Positions 1 to 9,423 of a stretch of DNA of 64,000 nt are shown here, piece after piece. Under the pieces are notes generated by a model that was not told where the DNA came from, searched no databases, and worked only from the letters and a program-made list of their open reading frames with translations. This stretch comes from Streptococcus entericus DSM 14446 (GTDB lineage: Bacteria > Bacillota > Bacilli > Lactobacillales > Streptococcaceae). Positions within the stretch are counted from its first letter, which is position 1, and each line of letters starts with the position of its first letter. A program made the translations under genes and the position numbers. The stretch lies in the NCBI RefSeq assembly GCF_000380025.1, contig NZ_KB904156.1, forward strand, positions 31,873 through 95,872. The letters are read 5' to 3'.

Positions 1-2
1 AC

Positions 3-764
3 GACCTCTTTGACATCGAGCTGGTTGACAAGGATGGTAATGTCATCAAGCCAACTGCTCCGGTTGACGTTTACTTGCCGATTGATGACGGCAAAGTCGT
101 CGCTCAAGTGGTTTACCTACCAAATAGTGACCAGAGCCAAAGCCTGTCATTCACAACAGTGACTCGTGATGGCAAGCGCTATGCCAAATTCACCGCAGAG
201 CACTTCAGTGAGTATGGTATTGTTTATGAGCCACAATCAACACCGGTTCCAGATCCAGAACCAACACCGATTCCAGAACCGACACCAAATCCGGATCCAG
301 CACCAACGCCAAATCCAGACCATGTTCCGACTCCAGGAATCCCTGGTCAAGGTGGGGACACACCAAATCCTGGTAACCCAGGCATTGACCAAGGTGGCAA
401 CACACCAGACACCACTGGTAATACACCAAATAAACCTGTGGACAAGGCTAAGTTGGCGACCGATTTGCTTAAAGCAATTGATGCATCTAACTTGACTGAC
501 GAGCAAAAAGGCGAATTGGCTGTCAAGGTAGCATTCGCAGAAACCGCAGCTGAACTCGAAGCCATCAAGGCAGAAGTTGCTAAGCTTATTAAAGCGACAA
601 GGCGTTCAGCTACAGCTCCTGCAGCTTCAGCACCAGCCTCAGTGATAGCAGGTAAGAAGGGACTCCCTGCAACAGGAGATGCCCACACAGCTCTAGCCGC
701 TGTCGGCGCAACAGCCCTCCTATCAGCCTTAGGCTTGGCTGGACTAAGAAGACGAGCTAGATAA
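3..764 (+). CDS. LPxTG cell-wall-anchored surface protein, C-terminal part
   Basis: The frame is open at the left edge, so this is only the C-terminal part (about 253 residues) of a larger secreted protein. In order it shows the end of a beta-rich repeat or binding module, a Pro-rich PEPTPNPDP-type wall-spanning stretch (about 240-330), a Gly/Asn/Pro-rich stretch, a charged helical segment, and a sortase signal. That signal is LPATG at 663-677 followed by a hydrophobic Ala/Leu segment and a RRRAR tail. Sortase A would cleave between Thr and Gly and link the protein to peptidoglycan. A terminator follows directly. The N-terminal function cannot be read from this window. Confidence 0.93.
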   Translation, partial: DLFDIELVDKDGNVIKPTAPVDVYLPIDDGKVVAQVVYLPNSDQSQSLSFTTVTRDGKRYAKFTAEHFSEYGIVYEPQSTPVPDPEPTPIPEPTPNPDPAPTPNPDHVPTPGIPGQGGDTPNPGNPGIDQGGNTPDTTGNTPNKPVDKAKLATDLLKAIDASNLTDEQKGELAVKVAFAETAAELEAIKAEVAKLIKATRRSATAPAASAPASVIAGKKGLPATGDAHTALAAVGATALLSALGLAGLRRRAR

Positions 765-772
765 GCTAATAA

Positions 773-806
773 AAACTAGATTGGCCATGAGCCAGTCTAG
801 TTTTTT
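773..806. terminator. Rho-independent terminator after the LPxTG gene
   Basis: A 12-bp stem (773-784 with 792-803, one T-G pair) with a 7-nt loop is followed by a T6 run. It can end the surface-protein transcript and perhaps also the converging lysozyme gene. Confidence 0.85.
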
Positions 807-861
807 GGTTGCTAATAAAAAACCTAAATCAATGACTTGATTCAGGAGTTTTACAGGTTAT

Positions 862-1722
862 TTAATTGGTTGACGGCAATGAGCCGAATAATTTTTTAAA
901 AATAGCTAGTTTGTTCTCTTGGGTAGGGGCAATTTGATTCATATCGACATCATGATTGAAACCAGCAATCCAACCTCGGTCGGTATACTGGTGGAGATGG
1001 TAATCAATATCCGTTTGCGGGGCAGCGTCGTAATAACCGGTATTGCTGCCGTATGTTGGAATCCAGATAGCGTCAAATCCGTCAATTGAAATCTGTTGCT
1101 CAGTCATAAAATAAGTACCGATATAGAGTCCAACGTTTTCAGCACCAAGTTTTTTAAGTTCATCGCGAAATGCTTTGACCCCTTGATCCATGTTTGACAT
1201 GGTTTCTTCCTCTATATCAACCCAATAAAATGTTGGTTTATAAGGCGAAGCGGCTTTGTAAAATTCGCGAGCTTCCTCACGCATCTCCTTTTCGCTAGTA
1301 CCTAGAGCGTAGGCATAGACAGCCACAGGGATACCACGTTTTTGAAACTCAGTGATATGGGTTTTGTAAGATTTATCAATACCTGTGGTGTGTGATGCGT
1401 TGTTGTTTTTGGTAATTTTTGACCCGCCATAAACGCGGACGATAACACCAGAAACATGCTGTGAAACGGTATCGTAATCCATATCAGAGGGTAGTTGCCA
1501 GCCGGAAACATCAATAATGGGTTTTAATTCAACGATGTCTTCTTCAGCAGATGATGAAGGAGCAGGATTGATAGAAGGTAGGCTAGCGGTTGGAATGGTT
1601 TGGCTAGCTTGTTGAAGCACCTGTTTATCCAGCTGTCTTTCTTTGAGGTAGGCAACTCCCATCACTAGGGTAATCAGGCTAAAAAAGATTAGCACAACGA
1701 TGGGTTTTAATTTTCTTCTCAT
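862..1722 (-). CDS. GH25 family lysozyme (N-acetylmuramidase), membrane-anchored
   Basis: A 286-residue protein. An N-terminal basic segment plus a hydrophobic helix (residues about 6-25) acts as signal anchor, followed by a Ser/Pro linker and a GH25 domain. GH25 hallmarks are visible: the DVSGWQ opening strand with the first acidic residue, the FYWVDIEEE strand carrying the catalytic Asp/Glu pair, and GFNHDVDMNQ at the C-terminal end. The family cleaves the MurNAc-GlcNAc bond of peptidoglycan. The enzyme probably acts outside the membrane in wall turnover. It is monocistronic. The ATG lacks a clear ribosome-binding site and lies 9 nt from a -10 hexamer, so the mRNA may be leaderless. Confidence 0.88.
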   Translation of the reverse strand: MRRKLKPIVVLIFFSLITLVMGVAYLKERQLDKQVLQQASQTIPTASLPSINPAPSSSAEEDIVELKPIIDVSGWQLPSDMDYDTVSQHVSGVIVRVYGGSKITKNNNASHTTGIDKSYKTHITEFQKRGIPVAVYAYALGTSEKEMREEAREFYKAASPYKPTFYWVDIEEETMSNMDQGVKAFRDELKKLGAENVGLYIGTYFMTEQQISIDGFDAIWIPTYGSNTGYYDAAPQTDIDYHLHQYTDRGWIAGFNHDVDMNQIAPTQENKLAIFKKLFGSLPSTN

Positions 1723-1731
1723 TTAAAGCAA

Positions 1732-1740
1732 ATTATAACA
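1732..1740 (-). promoter_or_regulatory. Extended -10 promoter of the GH25 gene
   Basis: Reverse-strand TGTTATAAT. Only 9 nt separate the hexamer from the ATG at 1722, which puts the expected transcription start at or next to the start codon. The remaining 1741-2014 holds no recognisable gene apart from AT-rich promoter-like sequence before tmk. Confidence 0.65.
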
Positions 1741-2014
1741 TAGTTTCATTGAAAAATCAAAATATCTCGCTTTTTTGCGCTACCGTGACCAATCCATAGC
1801 GAAATAGCTATTTTAAGAACATGATTTTGACATTTTTCTTGCTAATAAGTACAAAGCGGATACTCTCGGTTTAGATTTGGGCGATGCTGTACTGTGAGAC
1901 GCTCGCAAAGAAAGGTTAAAGCAGTGACAATACCTGCTGTCCTCTTCTCGTATACTTAGGCTATATTTTCTAACTAAAAAATGATAAAATAAAACTATAG
2001 AAAAGAGGATAGTC

Positions 2015-2647
2015 ATGACAAGAGGGTTGTTGATTAGTTTTGAAGGACCAGATGGCGCAGGGAAAACCAGCGTTCTGAACGCACTAGTGCCGCGGTTGGT
2101 AGATTTGTGTCCAGATGGTCTCACCGTCACACGCGAACCTGGAGGCGTAGCGATTTCAGAGAAAATTCGAGAGTTAATTCTGGATGTTGAGCATACAGCT
2201 ATGGATGACAAGACTGAGTTATTGCTTTATATCGCTGCTAGGCGACAGCATCTGGTGGAGAAGGTTCTGCCCGCTCTAGATAAGGGGGAGCTGGTATTGA
2301 TGGATCGATTTATCGATAGTTCAGTCGCTTATCAAGGCTATGGGAGAGGACTCGGAGTTGACGCTGTGAGGTGGTTAAACAACTTTGCGACAGATGGTCT
2401 AGTACCTGATTTGACCCTCTATTTTGATGTGCCTTCTGAGCTTGGTCTGGCACGTATCGAACAAAATAGTGACCGAGAAGTTAATCGCCTTGACTTGGAG
2501 CGATTAGACATGCACCAGCGGGTTCGTGCGGGCTACCAGACCATAGCAGAGCAAGAAAAGCGCATCGTAACCATTGATGCTAGTCAACCCTTGCCAGAAG
2601 TCATTGAAGAGACTTATCGGCACATTAAGGAGCTCTTAGAGAGATGA
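2015..2647 (+). CDS. tmk: Thymidylate kinase
   Basis: 210 residues, the usual size. It phosphorylates dTMP to dTDP with ATP in the cytoplasm. Visible motifs are the P-loop [10 protein letters not shown] (about residue 9), the substrate-binding TREPGG, the DR motif in [14 protein letters not shown], and a C-terminal lid region. The ATG at 2015 follows a good ribosome-binding site (AGAGGA). The stop overlaps the holB start by 4 nt (ATGA). An extended -10-like TGATAAAAT lies about 30 nt upstream. First gene of the tmk-holB-yabA-rsmI operon. Confidence 0.97.
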   Translation: MTRGLLISFEGPDGAGKTSVLNALVPRLVDLCPDGLTVTREPGGVAISEKIRELILDVEHTAMDDKTELLLYIAARRQHLVEKVLPALDKGELVLMDRFIDSSVAYQGYGRGLGVDAVRWLNNFATDGLVPDLTLYFDVPSELGLARIEQNSDREVNRLDLERLDMHQRVRAGYQTIAEQEKRIVTIDASQPLPEVIEETYRHIKELLER

Positions 2648-3543
2648 GAGAGGTCTTAACAGAACTGCAACCTAACTTACTAGCCTCGTTTGACGGGCTC
2701 TTAGCAAGGGGTAGACTGAGCCATGCCTATTTATTCTCAGGAGAATTTGGGAGTTTTGAGCTGGCCCTTTATCTGGCACAGAGTCGTTTTTGTGAGGACT
2801 TATCTGCTAAAAACTTGCCCTGTGGGAAATGCCGTTCCTGTCGCTTGATTGCCTCAGGCGAATTTACGGACGTGACGGTGGTTGAACCGATGGGACAGCT
2901 GATTAAAACGGAACAAATCCGTGAGCTGGCAAGAGATTTTGCACAATCAGGTTACGAAGGTGACTGCCAAGTCTTCATCATCAAGGATGCTGATAAGATG
3001 CACACCAACGCTGCCAACAGTCTCCTCAAACAGATTGAAGAACCAACCAGCAACTACTATATTTTTCTGTTGACGAGTGATGAAGAAAAGGTTTTACCAA
3101 CGATAAAAAGTCGCTGTCAACTGTTTCGTTGCCCGACAGACAGAGCTTATCTGTTGCGGCAGTTTGAGGCGACTGGTCTGTTAAAAAGCCAAGCAAGCCT
3201 TTTAGCGGAGCTAACCAACTCACCGCATCAACTCGCAGACTTAGCAGCAAATAAACGCCTGCTGGATTTGATAGGGCTTTGCCAACGCTTGATAGACCAG
3301 CTGTTAGCAGGCAAAGAAGAGGCTTACTTGCAGGTCAGTCGCTTGGTTAATAAGGCGAGTGATAAGACCGAACAGGATTGGTGCTTTCGGTTACTGACCA
3401 GCCAAGCCGCTCAGTCCGAACAAGCCAACAAAGGAGCGGCGATTGTGGAGAAACTCTACCAAGTCAGGCGGATGTGGCAGGCCAATGTCAGTTTCCAAAA
3501 CGCCTTGGACTATCTGGTGTTGACGTTAGAGGAGGAAGAATGA
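2644..3543 (+). CDS. holB: DNA polymerase III delta-prime subunit (clamp loader)
   Basis: 299 residues. The N-terminal AAA+ domain lacks a canonical Walker A lysine motif, as expected for delta-prime. It has the zinc-module cysteines (Cys of FCEDL, then CGKCRSC), a sensor-like [16 protein letters not shown] segment and the SRC motif. It acts in the clamp loader that places the sliding clamp on primed DNA. It overlaps tmk upstream and yabA downstream (ATGA in both cases), so translation is probably coupled. Some Firmicutes carry ricT between holB and yabA; it is absent here. Confidence 0.95.
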   Translation: MREVLTELQPNLLASFDGLLARGRLSHAYLFSGEFGSFELALYLAQSRFCEDLSAKNLPCGKCRSCRLIASGEFTDVTVVEPMGQLIKTEQIRELARDFAQSGYEGDCQVFIIKDADKMHTNAANSLLKQIEEPTSNYYIFLLTSDEEKVLPTIKSRCQLFRCPTDRAYLLRQFEATGLLKSQASLLAELTNSPHQLADLAANKRLLDLIGLCQRLIDQLLAGKEEAYLQVSRLVNKASDKTEQDWCFRLLTSQAAQSEQANKGAAIVEKLYQVRRMWQANVSFQNALDYLVLTLEEEE

Positions 3544-3869
3544 CAAACAAGGAACTTTTGCAGGCTTTTGATGGCTTTTCAGAAGAACTGCTGACAGTTT
3601 TAGGGACTAGCGAGCGCCTAAAAAAACAGGTCCAGACCGTATTGGAGGAGAATGCCCGATTGCGTCTGGAAAATCGGCAGTTGCAGGAGTTGCTCGCTCA
3701 GCGACAAGCACCAGTTGTTGAGAAAAACACCCATAACACAGGCAAGGAGCATCTGGAGCAACTCTACAATGAAGGTTTCCATGTCTGCAATGACTTTTAT
3801 GGACAAAGCCGTGGAAGTAGAGAAGATTGCTTGATTTGTATGGAATTATTGTACAGGGATGATCGATGA
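3540..3869 (+). CDS. yabA: Replication initiation control protein YabA
   Basis: 109 residues starting [12 protein letters not shown]. The reading frame stays open upstream inside holB, but the ATG overlapping the holB stop gives the family length. The N-terminal half is a leucine-zipper coiled coil (residues about 5-60). The C-terminal half carries a His-Cys-Cys zinc-binding module (CNDFYGQSRGSREDCLIC). In Bacillus, YabA bridges DnaA and the sliding clamp DnaN to limit re-initiation. It overlaps rsmI by 4 nt. Confidence 0.95.
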   Translation: MTNKELLQAFDGFSEELLTVLGTSERLKKQVQTVLEENARLRLENRQLQELLAQRQAPVVEKNTHNTGKEHLEQLYNEGFHVCNDFYGQSRGSREDCLICMELLYRDDR

Positions 3870-4735
3870 GAATACAGCGAAGTTTTAAGGATAATAGCGG
3901 AGCAGGCACCTTGTATTTGGTGCCGACCCCGATCGGCAATCTGGAGGACATGACCTTTCGGGCGGTCGAGGTGCTTAAGAATGTTGATTTGATTGCGGCA
4001 GAGGACACGCGAAATACAGGTCTCTTGCTCAAGCACTTTGGCATTACAACGCGTCAGACCAGTTTTCATGAGCACAATGCTGTAGAGAAGGTTCCTGTTC
4101 TGATTGACCTCTTGGTGTCAGGTCAATCCCTTGCTCAGGTATCAGATGCAGGGATGCCCAGCATTTCAGATCCAGGGCATGATTTGGTGCAGGCAGCACT
4201 GGCACAGGAGGTACCAGTTGTTGCTTTACCAGGCGCGAGTGCGGGCTTGACAGCCCTAATCGCCAGTGGACTGATGCCACAACCGCATGTGTTTTATGGG
4301 TTTTTACCGAGAAAATCAGGCCAGCAGCTTGCTTTTTTCGAGGAAAAGAAACATTATCCAGAGACCCAGATTTTTTACGAGTCTCCTCACCGTTTAGTCG
4401 CTACCTTGACTAATTTGCTGTCGGTTTACGGTGACCGGCAGGTGGTGGTGGTGCGTGAACTGACCAAACTTTATGAGGAGTACCAGCGGGGCACGGTGTC
4501 TGAAGCGATCGCTTATCTGACAGAACATCCAGCCAAGGGGGAGTGCCTGATACTGGTCGCTGGCTACGAGGAAAGCCAGCATGAGCCCGATGAGTTGACA
4601 GATCAGACCATTATAGACTTGGTTGCGCAATCTATTGCCCAAGGTCAGAAACCCAATGCTGCCATCAAGGATGTGGCCAAGCGGCACAAGCTCAATCGGC
4701 AGGCTGTTTATAAACTCTACCACGCTACTAACTAA
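3866..4735 (+). CDS. rsmI: 16S rRNA (cytidine1402-2'-O)-methyltransferase RsmI
   Basis: 289 residues, the normal size. It uses SAM to 2'-O-methylate C1402 of 16S rRNA. Visible motifs are the N-terminal TLYLVPTPIGNLEDMTFRA, AEDTRNTG, the SDAGMPSISDPG loop and the VALPGASA motif of the tetrapyrrole-methylase fold. A C-terminal helix-turn-helix-like segment contains NRQAVYKLYHA. Last gene of the tmk operon and followed by a strong terminator. Confidence 0.97.
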   Translation: MRIQRSFKDNSGAGTLYLVPTPIGNLEDMTFRAVEVLKNVDLIAAEDTRNTGLLLKHFGITTRQTSFHEHNAVEKVPVLIDLLVSGQSLAQVSDAGMPSISDPGHDLVQAALAQEVPVVALPGASAGLTALIASGLMPQPHVFYGFLPRKSGQQLAFFEEKKHYPETQIFYESPHRLVATLTNLLSVYGDRQVVVVRELTKLYEEYQRGTVSEAIAYLTEHPAKGECLILVAGYEESQHEPDELTDQTIIDLVAQSIAQGQKPNAAIKDVAKRHKLNRQAVYKLYHATN

Positions 4736-4757
4736 AACGAGGTTAACCTCGTTTTTT
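4734..4757. terminator. Terminator after rsmI
   Basis: A near-perfect palindrome AAAACGAGGTTAACCTCGTTTT is followed by further T residues. Confidence 0.85.
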
Positions 4758-4783
4758 GTTTTTATCAAAATTAAAATTTAGTA

Positions 4784-4811
4784 TTGACTAAAATTTCGTT
4801 TCTGCTATAAT
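4784..4811 (+). promoter_or_regulatory. Sigma-A promoter of the MFS-regulator operon
   Basis: TTGACT (4784-4789), a 16-nt spacer and TATAAT (4806-4811) lie 46 nt before the GTG start of the transporter gene. Confidence 0.8.
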
Positions 4812-4857
4812 TTAGATAATCGCAAAAAAAGTTTTTAGCGACAATTGAAAGGAGGGT

Positions 4858-6111
4858 GTGACGAAAAAAATCCTATCCAATAAATTGTACCTATCCGTTT
4901 TGGGCTTGGACTTGTTGTCCAATTTTGGAGACAGCGTCTATTATCTGGCTCTAATGAACTATGTCTTGCTATTGCCAGAACCTAAGACGGCGATTGCTAT
5001 CGTGACCATGTCTGAGACCTTGCCTATTTTATCTGCCTTTATCATGGGCTACCTGGCGGATAAGCAGACCAGAAAAGTGCCCTTAATCATTACAACACAG
5101 TTTTTCCGCTTTGCCATTTACCTGGTGGTCGGGCTTGTCATGGGGTTTTCGCCAAACCTATGGGTGGTTGTGGCTGTCTCTTTGCTGAATTTTCTGTCTG
5201 ACATGTCAGGGCAGTTTGAGGGCGGGCTCTATCAGCCCATCAGCTTGCGGGTGCTGGCGCCTGAGGAGCGAGAGCAAGGCATGGCTTTTTCATCCAGTGT
5301 TTTTCAAACCATGGCCATTCTTTTCAAATTTAGCGGCGCGGCTCTGGTTGCTATCATGACCTACCAAAACCTGGCCTACCTCAATGCGGTCACCTTTCTC
5401 GTCTGTGCAGTGGGCATGCTGTTCTTGAGTAAGTCACTAAATGCTCTTCTGCTCAAAGACCCAATCACTGTTGTTGACCGTCCGTCGGAAGAGTCCTTTG
5501 TTGCAGATTTAAGGTCTAGCTTAAAGCTGGCCTTGACAGAGATGAATCGCATTCCTGCTGTGCGATTTGCCATGCTTGTTGTTCCTTTATTTAATGCTGT
5601 TTTTGCCAGTATCGAAACCTTTGTTCTCTTGGTGATGACAGAGGACAAGACCTTCGGTTTTGGCTCTCCTGCGCTGACTCTGTCTGTTATTGGTGTGGTG
5701 ATGATGGTCGGTGGTTTGCTGGGCAATATCGCGGTCATGTCAGGTCGTATGACGATTGATTTAATCCGTTTTTTACGGTATGGGACCATTGTTTTACTGC
5801 CTATCTTTCTGACCCTCTACTGGCACCAGACCTACTTGTTTTTGGCTGTGTTGCTTTTGACCAACTTCGGTATCGGGATTGTCAACCCTAAGATGGGAGC
5901 CTTGGTAAAAAACAGTCTCCCTGAGGACAAGATGGGGATGATTTTCTCAGGTATGGCGACCTATTTTCAGCTGGGTGTTATCCTGATGAAAGTCCTTCTA
6001 GCTGGACTTATGGTCATCTTCCCGGCTCAGCACCTGATGCTGGTCATGTTAGTCCTGTCTGTTGGTTACATCATTTTTAGTTTTCGCTTAAATACAAAGG
6101 AGTTATCATGA
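4858..6111 (+). CDS. MFS family transporter, probable exporter
   Basis: 417 residues with about 12 hydrophobic membrane segments. The A-motif-like loop GYLADKQTRKVPL follows TM2 (residues about 60-75), as in drug-exporter MFS families. The GTG start at 4858 sits right after GGAGG; no better ATG with a ribosome-binding site lies nearby. The downstream gene overlaps by 4 nt and encodes a DNA-binding protein, so this is a transporter-regulator operon. The substrate cannot be read from sequence. Confidence 0.85.
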   Translation: MTKKILSNKLYLSVLGLDLLSNFGDSVYYLALMNYVLLLPEPKTAIAIVTMSETLPILSAFIMGYLADKQTRKVPLIITTQFFRFAIYLVVGLVMGFSPNLWVVVAVSLLNFLSDMSGQFEGGLYQPISLRVLAPEEREQGMAFSSSVFQTMAILFKFSGAALVAIMTYQNLAYLNAVTFLVCAVGMLFLSKSLNALLLKDPITVVDRPSEESFVADLRSSLKLALTEMNRIPAVRFAMLVVPLFNAVFASIETFVLLVMTEDKTFGFGSPALTLSVIGVVMMVGGLLGNIAVMSGRMTIDLIRFLRYGTIVLLPIFLTLYWHQTYLFLAVLLLTNFGIGIVNPKMGALVKNSLPEDKMGMIFSGMATYFQLGVILMKVLLAGLMVIFPAQHLMLVMLVLSVGYIIFSFRLNTKELS

Positions 6112-7127
6112 AGTTTTTGACGCATCTTCATCGCAGCCGTCTGGTTGATTTTCTCTGGCTACCCAATCTCGTTTATGTGGATTATAGCCATGTGGACATG
6201 ACCAGTCAGGAGCGTGCAGTCATGGCGGATGCCCTTGCCACCTTGGAGGAGGTAAAGGCAGTCCTTGCCCCTTACAAGGAGCGGATTGACCGTTATTTTC
6301 ATCGGCACTTTTTCCTGCGGCTCTACCGTTATCTCTTGGCACAGGGACAGGATCCCTTGGACATGGCAGAGCTGCTCCGTTTGATTGAGGCTATACCAGA
6401 GGCAGTGCTGGAGCAGGAGTTCGCCCTTTTCTTAACCGATGAGGAACAAGACAGCCTCAGTTTGGAGGAGTTACTGCTTGTCTTGGAGGATTTCTCAGAT
6501 GATCCTGCTTATCGCTGGCAGTTGCTCGAGTCCTATCAGCACCTAGAGGAATGTGTTCAGGGCATGAGTGCTCTTTATCAGGAACTTTGTCCCCTCTATG
6601 AGCCCTTTTATGCCCAATTTGAGGAGGAGATTCGCTCTTTTTCTGAACAGCTGGACATCTCAGACTTGTTTGCGAACACATCACACGATGTGCTGGGAGT
6701 CCTAGCTGAAACAGGACGCAGTAGCTGTGAGGTTTTTGTGACATCGCCTTTGCAGTTTATGCAAATGATTGGCTATGATAAACACCGACCAGATAGTCCT
6801 GCCTATTTCCAGCTCTTTCCCCGTGTGGCTGCCTTTATCGGTAACCGTCAAGTAGTGGACAAGGAAATCCTTGATGTGGTAGTCAAAAGCCTCAGTGACC
6901 CTGTCCGCTATGAGATTTTACAGAGAATCGGCCTACACGGCGAGAAGAGTAAGGCCATCTCAGACAGTCTTGGCATCAGTCCAGCCACGGTTACCTTCCA
7001 TGTCCAAAAACTGGTCAATGCCAACCTCTTGCTGATTTCAGGACAGACTAAAGGACACTATACCTTCAATCGCCCTCTCCTACAAGAAGTGCTCGAACGG
7101 GTCAAATTGGACTTTGACCTAAACTAG
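6108..7127 (+). CDS. ArsR-like winged-helix transcriptional regulator with a long N-terminal domain
   Basis: 339 residues. The C-terminal part (residues about 262-325) is an ArsR-type winged helix: DPVRYEILQRI, then SKAISDSLGISPATVTFHVQKLVNANLL, the recognition-helix pattern of the family. The first 250 residues form an acidic, helix-rich domain unlike a classic 100-residue ArsR sensor, possibly a ligand-binding domain. It overlaps the MFS gene (ATGA), so it probably controls its own operon. No metal-binding Cys pair (CxC) is present. Confidence 0.78.
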   Translation: MKFLTHLHRSRLVDFLWLPNLVYVDYSHVDMTSQERAVMADALATLEEVKAVLAPYKERIDRYFHRHFFLRLYRYLLAQGQDPLDMAELLRLIEAIPEAVLEQEFALFLTDEEQDSLSLEELLLVLEDFSDDPAYRWQLLESYQHLEECVQGMSALYQELCPLYEPFYAQFEEEIRSFSEQLDISDLFANTSHDVLGVLAETGRSSCEVFVTSPLQFMQMIGYDKHRPDSPAYFQLFPRVAAFIGNRQVVDKEILDVVVKSLSDPVRYEILQRIGLHGEKSKAISDSLGISPATVTFHVQKLVNANLLLISGQTKGHYTFNRPLLQEVLERVKLDFDLN

Positions 7128-7130
7128 ATA

Positions 7131-7171
7131 AAAAAACGATTGACCCAGTCCAATGCCGTCAATCGTTTTTT
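7131..7171. terminator. Bidirectional terminator between converging genes
   Basis: A 14-bp perfect stem (7131-7144 with 7158-7171) has A6 on one side and T6 on the other. It serves both the regulator gene (+) and pepQ (-). Confidence 0.9.
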
Positions 7172-7182
7172 ATCTAGTTTAA

Positions 7183-8259
7183 TTAGTAGTAGAGCAAGTC
7201 TTTGCTTGTATGGGTGAAGACCTCAAATCCAGTTTTGGTCACGACACCGCAGTCCTCGATACGGACACCGACTTGACCAGGAATATAGATACCAGGCTCG
7301 ACCGAGAAACACATGCCTTCTTCAATGACCAAGTCATTACCTGCCATGATGGATGGGAATTCGTGCACATCCATCCCAATGCCATGCCCCAGACGGTGGT
7401 TGAAATACTCACCGTAACCTGCTTTTTCAATGACAGAGCGAGCAGCTGCATCTACTTCGCTAGCGGTCACACCAGGCTTAATGAAGTCTTGAGCGGCTAA
7501 CTGGGCCTCCAGACAGAGTTGGTAAATGTCCTTTTTGAACTGGTCAGGCTGACCAACAGCCACTGTCCGTGTCATGTCACTCATATAGCCGTTGGCAGCG
7601 ATGCCCAAGTCAAAGAGCAGGAGGGCGTTGTTTTCGATCCGATTATCAGCAGGAATACCGTGCGGATTGGCCGCGTTATCGCCTGTCAACACCATGGTCT
7701 CAAAACTCATGCCATAGCCCAGTCGCCTCATCTCATACTCGATGGTGGCGATGATATCGGTCTCTGTTTTGTCCAGGCTGATATTGTCAAACCCGATTTG
7801 GACGGCCTTATCGGCCAATAGCCCAGCAGCGTGCATTTTTTCAATCTCATCAGCTGATTTGATCAAACGCAGGCGGTTGATGGTCGGGGTCAGATTGACA
7901 AATTGGCTAGAAAACACAGTCTCCAAGCCTCGCAGTTTGGTCACATTGAGGTTATCAAACTCGATGGCTACCTGAGGATAGTCAGTCTTTGGCAGAATAG
8001 CCTTGATTTTTTCCCAAGGATTTTCTGAGTCAACATAACCAACAACTGGGAAAGAAACTGTCGCCTCTGCTCGTGCGGCATCAAGAGCAGGTAGAAAGAG
8101 CACGGGCTCTTTTTCTGCAAAGAGAAAGAGGAACATGTAGCGTTCATGTGGGTCGCTGTAATAACCGGTGAGGTAGTTGATAGAGACAGGATCAGACACG
8201 ACTGCAGCGTAGACCTGTTCCTCGTTAAGTTTTTTAAGCAATTGAGTAATTTTAGTCAT
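7183..8259 (-). CDS. pepQ: Xaa-Pro dipeptidase (M24 family)
   Basis: 358 residues. The N-terminal creatinase-like domain precedes a pita-bread M24 domain that binds two metal ions: LLLFDLGIAANGYMSDMTRT (two Asp), GHGIGMDVHE (His), MCFSVEPGIY (Glu) and VRIEDCG (Glu). The enzyme cleaves dipeptides with C-terminal proline in the cytoplasm. A GTG two codons upstream (8265) overlaps the ribosome-binding site AAAGGAG, so the ATG at 8259 is preferred. Probably monocistronic. Confidence 0.95.
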   Translation of the reverse strand: MTKITQLLKKLNEEQVYAAVVSDPVSINYLTGYYSDPHERYMFLFLFAEKEPVLFLPALDAARAEATVSFPVVGYVDSENPWEKIKAILPKTDYPQVAIEFDNLNVTKLRGLETVFSSQFVNLTPTINRLRLIKSADEIEKMHAAGLLADKAVQIGFDNISLDKTETDIIATIEYEMRRLGYGMSFETMVLTGDNAANPHGIPADNRIENNALLLFDLGIAANGYMSDMTRTVAVGQPDQFKKDIYQLCLEAQLAAQDFIKPGVTASEVDAAARSVIEKAGYGEYFNHRLGHGIGMDVHEFPSIMAGNDLVIEEGMCFSVEPGIYIPGQVGVRIEDCGVVTKTGFEVFTHTSKDLLYY

Positions 8260-8351
8260 AGGCACTCCTTTAGTTTATTTTCTTCCATTTTTTCAAAAAA
8301 ATGCCAAAAAAGCAAGTCGAACTAGATTTAGAAAATAAAATCTCAAATCAC

Positions 8352-8521
8352 TTGACGAGGAGACTAAACTTGTGGTATGATACTAGACGGTACTTTTTAC
8401 TTTTGGTCTCTCAAAAGTGTACAGAGACGTGCTGACAAATGTTGCAAAAGTACACGCAGGATAGAGGATGTCACCGATCGCTTTGTCCAACCAAAACTAA
8501 AAATTTTACAGGAGAATGTAG
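8352..8521 (+). promoter_or_regulatory. rpsL promoter and long 5' leader
   Basis: TTGACG (8352-8357), an 18-nt spacer and TGTGGTATGAT (hexamer 8376-8381) form a promoter with an extended -10 element. The leader is about 130 nt long and contains a small hairpin (GTCTCT with AGAGAC) and complementary ACTTTT/AAAAGT tracts. It ends in the ribosome-binding site AGGAG before rpsL. Confidence 0.75.
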
Positions 8522-8935
8522 ATGCCTACAATTAACCAGTTGGTTCGTAAACCACGTCAATCTAAAGTAGAAAAATCTAAATCACCAGCGCTTAACGTTG
8601 GTTACAACAGCCACCGCAAAGTGACAACTAACGTGTCTTCTCCACAAAAACGTGGTGTTGCAACACGTGTTGGAACAATGACACCTAAAAAACCTAACTC
8701 AGCCCTTCGTAAGTTCGCTCGTGTACGTTTGAGCAACCTCATCGAAGTTACTGCCTACATCCCAGGTATCGGCCACAACTTGCAAGAGCACAGCGTTGTA
8801 CTTATCCGCGGTGGACGTGTAAAAGACCTTCCGGGTGTGCGTTACCATATCGTTCGTGGTGCACTTGATACAGCAGGTGTTGCTAACCGTAAACAAGGCC
8901 GTTCTAAATACGGTGCAAAACGTCCTAAAGGCTAA
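8522..8935 (+). CDS. rpsL: 30S ribosomal protein S12
   Basis: 137 residues, the Firmicute length. It contains the decoding-centre motifs [11 protein letters not shown] and [13 protein letters not shown]. The lysines where streptomycin-resistance mutations arise are wild type. S12 sits at the 30S decoding centre. Codon use is strongly biased, as in highly expressed genes. It is followed 17 nt later by rpsG. Confidence 0.99.
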   Translation: MPTINQLVRKPRQSKVEKSKSPALNVGYNSHRKVTTNVSSPQKRGVATRVGTMTPKKPNSALRKFARVRLSNLIEVTAYIPGIGHNLQEHSVVLIRGGRVKDLPGVRYHIVRGALDTAGVANRKQGRSKYGAKRPKG

Positions 8936-8952
8936 GAAGGGAGAATCTAAGA

Positions 8953-9423
8953 ATGAGTCGTAAAAACCGTGCCCCAAAACGTGAAGTTTTGGCAGATCCA
9001 TTGTACAATTCAACATTAGTTACTCGCTTGATCAACCGCGTGATGCTTGACGGTAAGCGTGGTACGGCTGCTAGCATCGTTTACGGTGCTTTCGAGCAAA
9101 TCAAAGAAGTAACTGGCAACGACGCTAACGAAGTATTTGAGGCAGCGATGGAGAACATCATGCCTGTTCTTGAAGTTCGTGCTCGTCGTGTCGGTGGTTC
9201 TAACTACCAAGTTCCAGTTGAAGTGCGTCCAGAGCGTCGTATAACACTTGGTCTTCGTTGGTTGGTTAACGCTTCACGCGCTCGTGGTGAACACACCATG
9301 ATCGACCGTTTGGCAAAAGAAATCATGGACGCCGCAAACAACACAGGTGCATCTGTGAAGAAACGTGAAGACACTCACAAAATGGCTGAAGCCAACCGTG
9401 CCTTCGCACACTTCCGTTGGTAA
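8953..9423 (+). CDS. rpsG: 30S ribosomal protein S7
   Basis: 156 residues, standard for the family. It starts [16 protein letters not shown] and contains the [17 protein letters not shown] core and a C-terminal [15 protein letters not shown] tail. It is a primary 16S rRNA-binding protein that nucleates the 30S head. Its AAGGGAG ribosome-binding site and biased codons match its neighbours. Co-transcribed with rpsL. Confidence 0.99.
   Translation: MSRKNRAPKREVLADPLYNSTLVTRLINRVMLDGKRGTAASIVYGAFEQIKEVTGNDANEVFEAAMENIMPVLEVRARRVGGSNYQVPVEVRPERRITLGLRWLVNASRARGEHTMIDRLAKEIMDAANNTGASVKKREDTHKMAEANRAFAHFRW

Noticed and set aside
1813..2211. 132-codon minus-strand frame overlapping the tmk start.
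   Set aside because: Half of it is antisense to tmk, and the rest has no family-like sequence or ribosome-binding site.
8522..8935. Streptomycin-resistance substitution in S12.
   Set aside because: The PKKPNS and GGRVKDLPG lysines are wild type.
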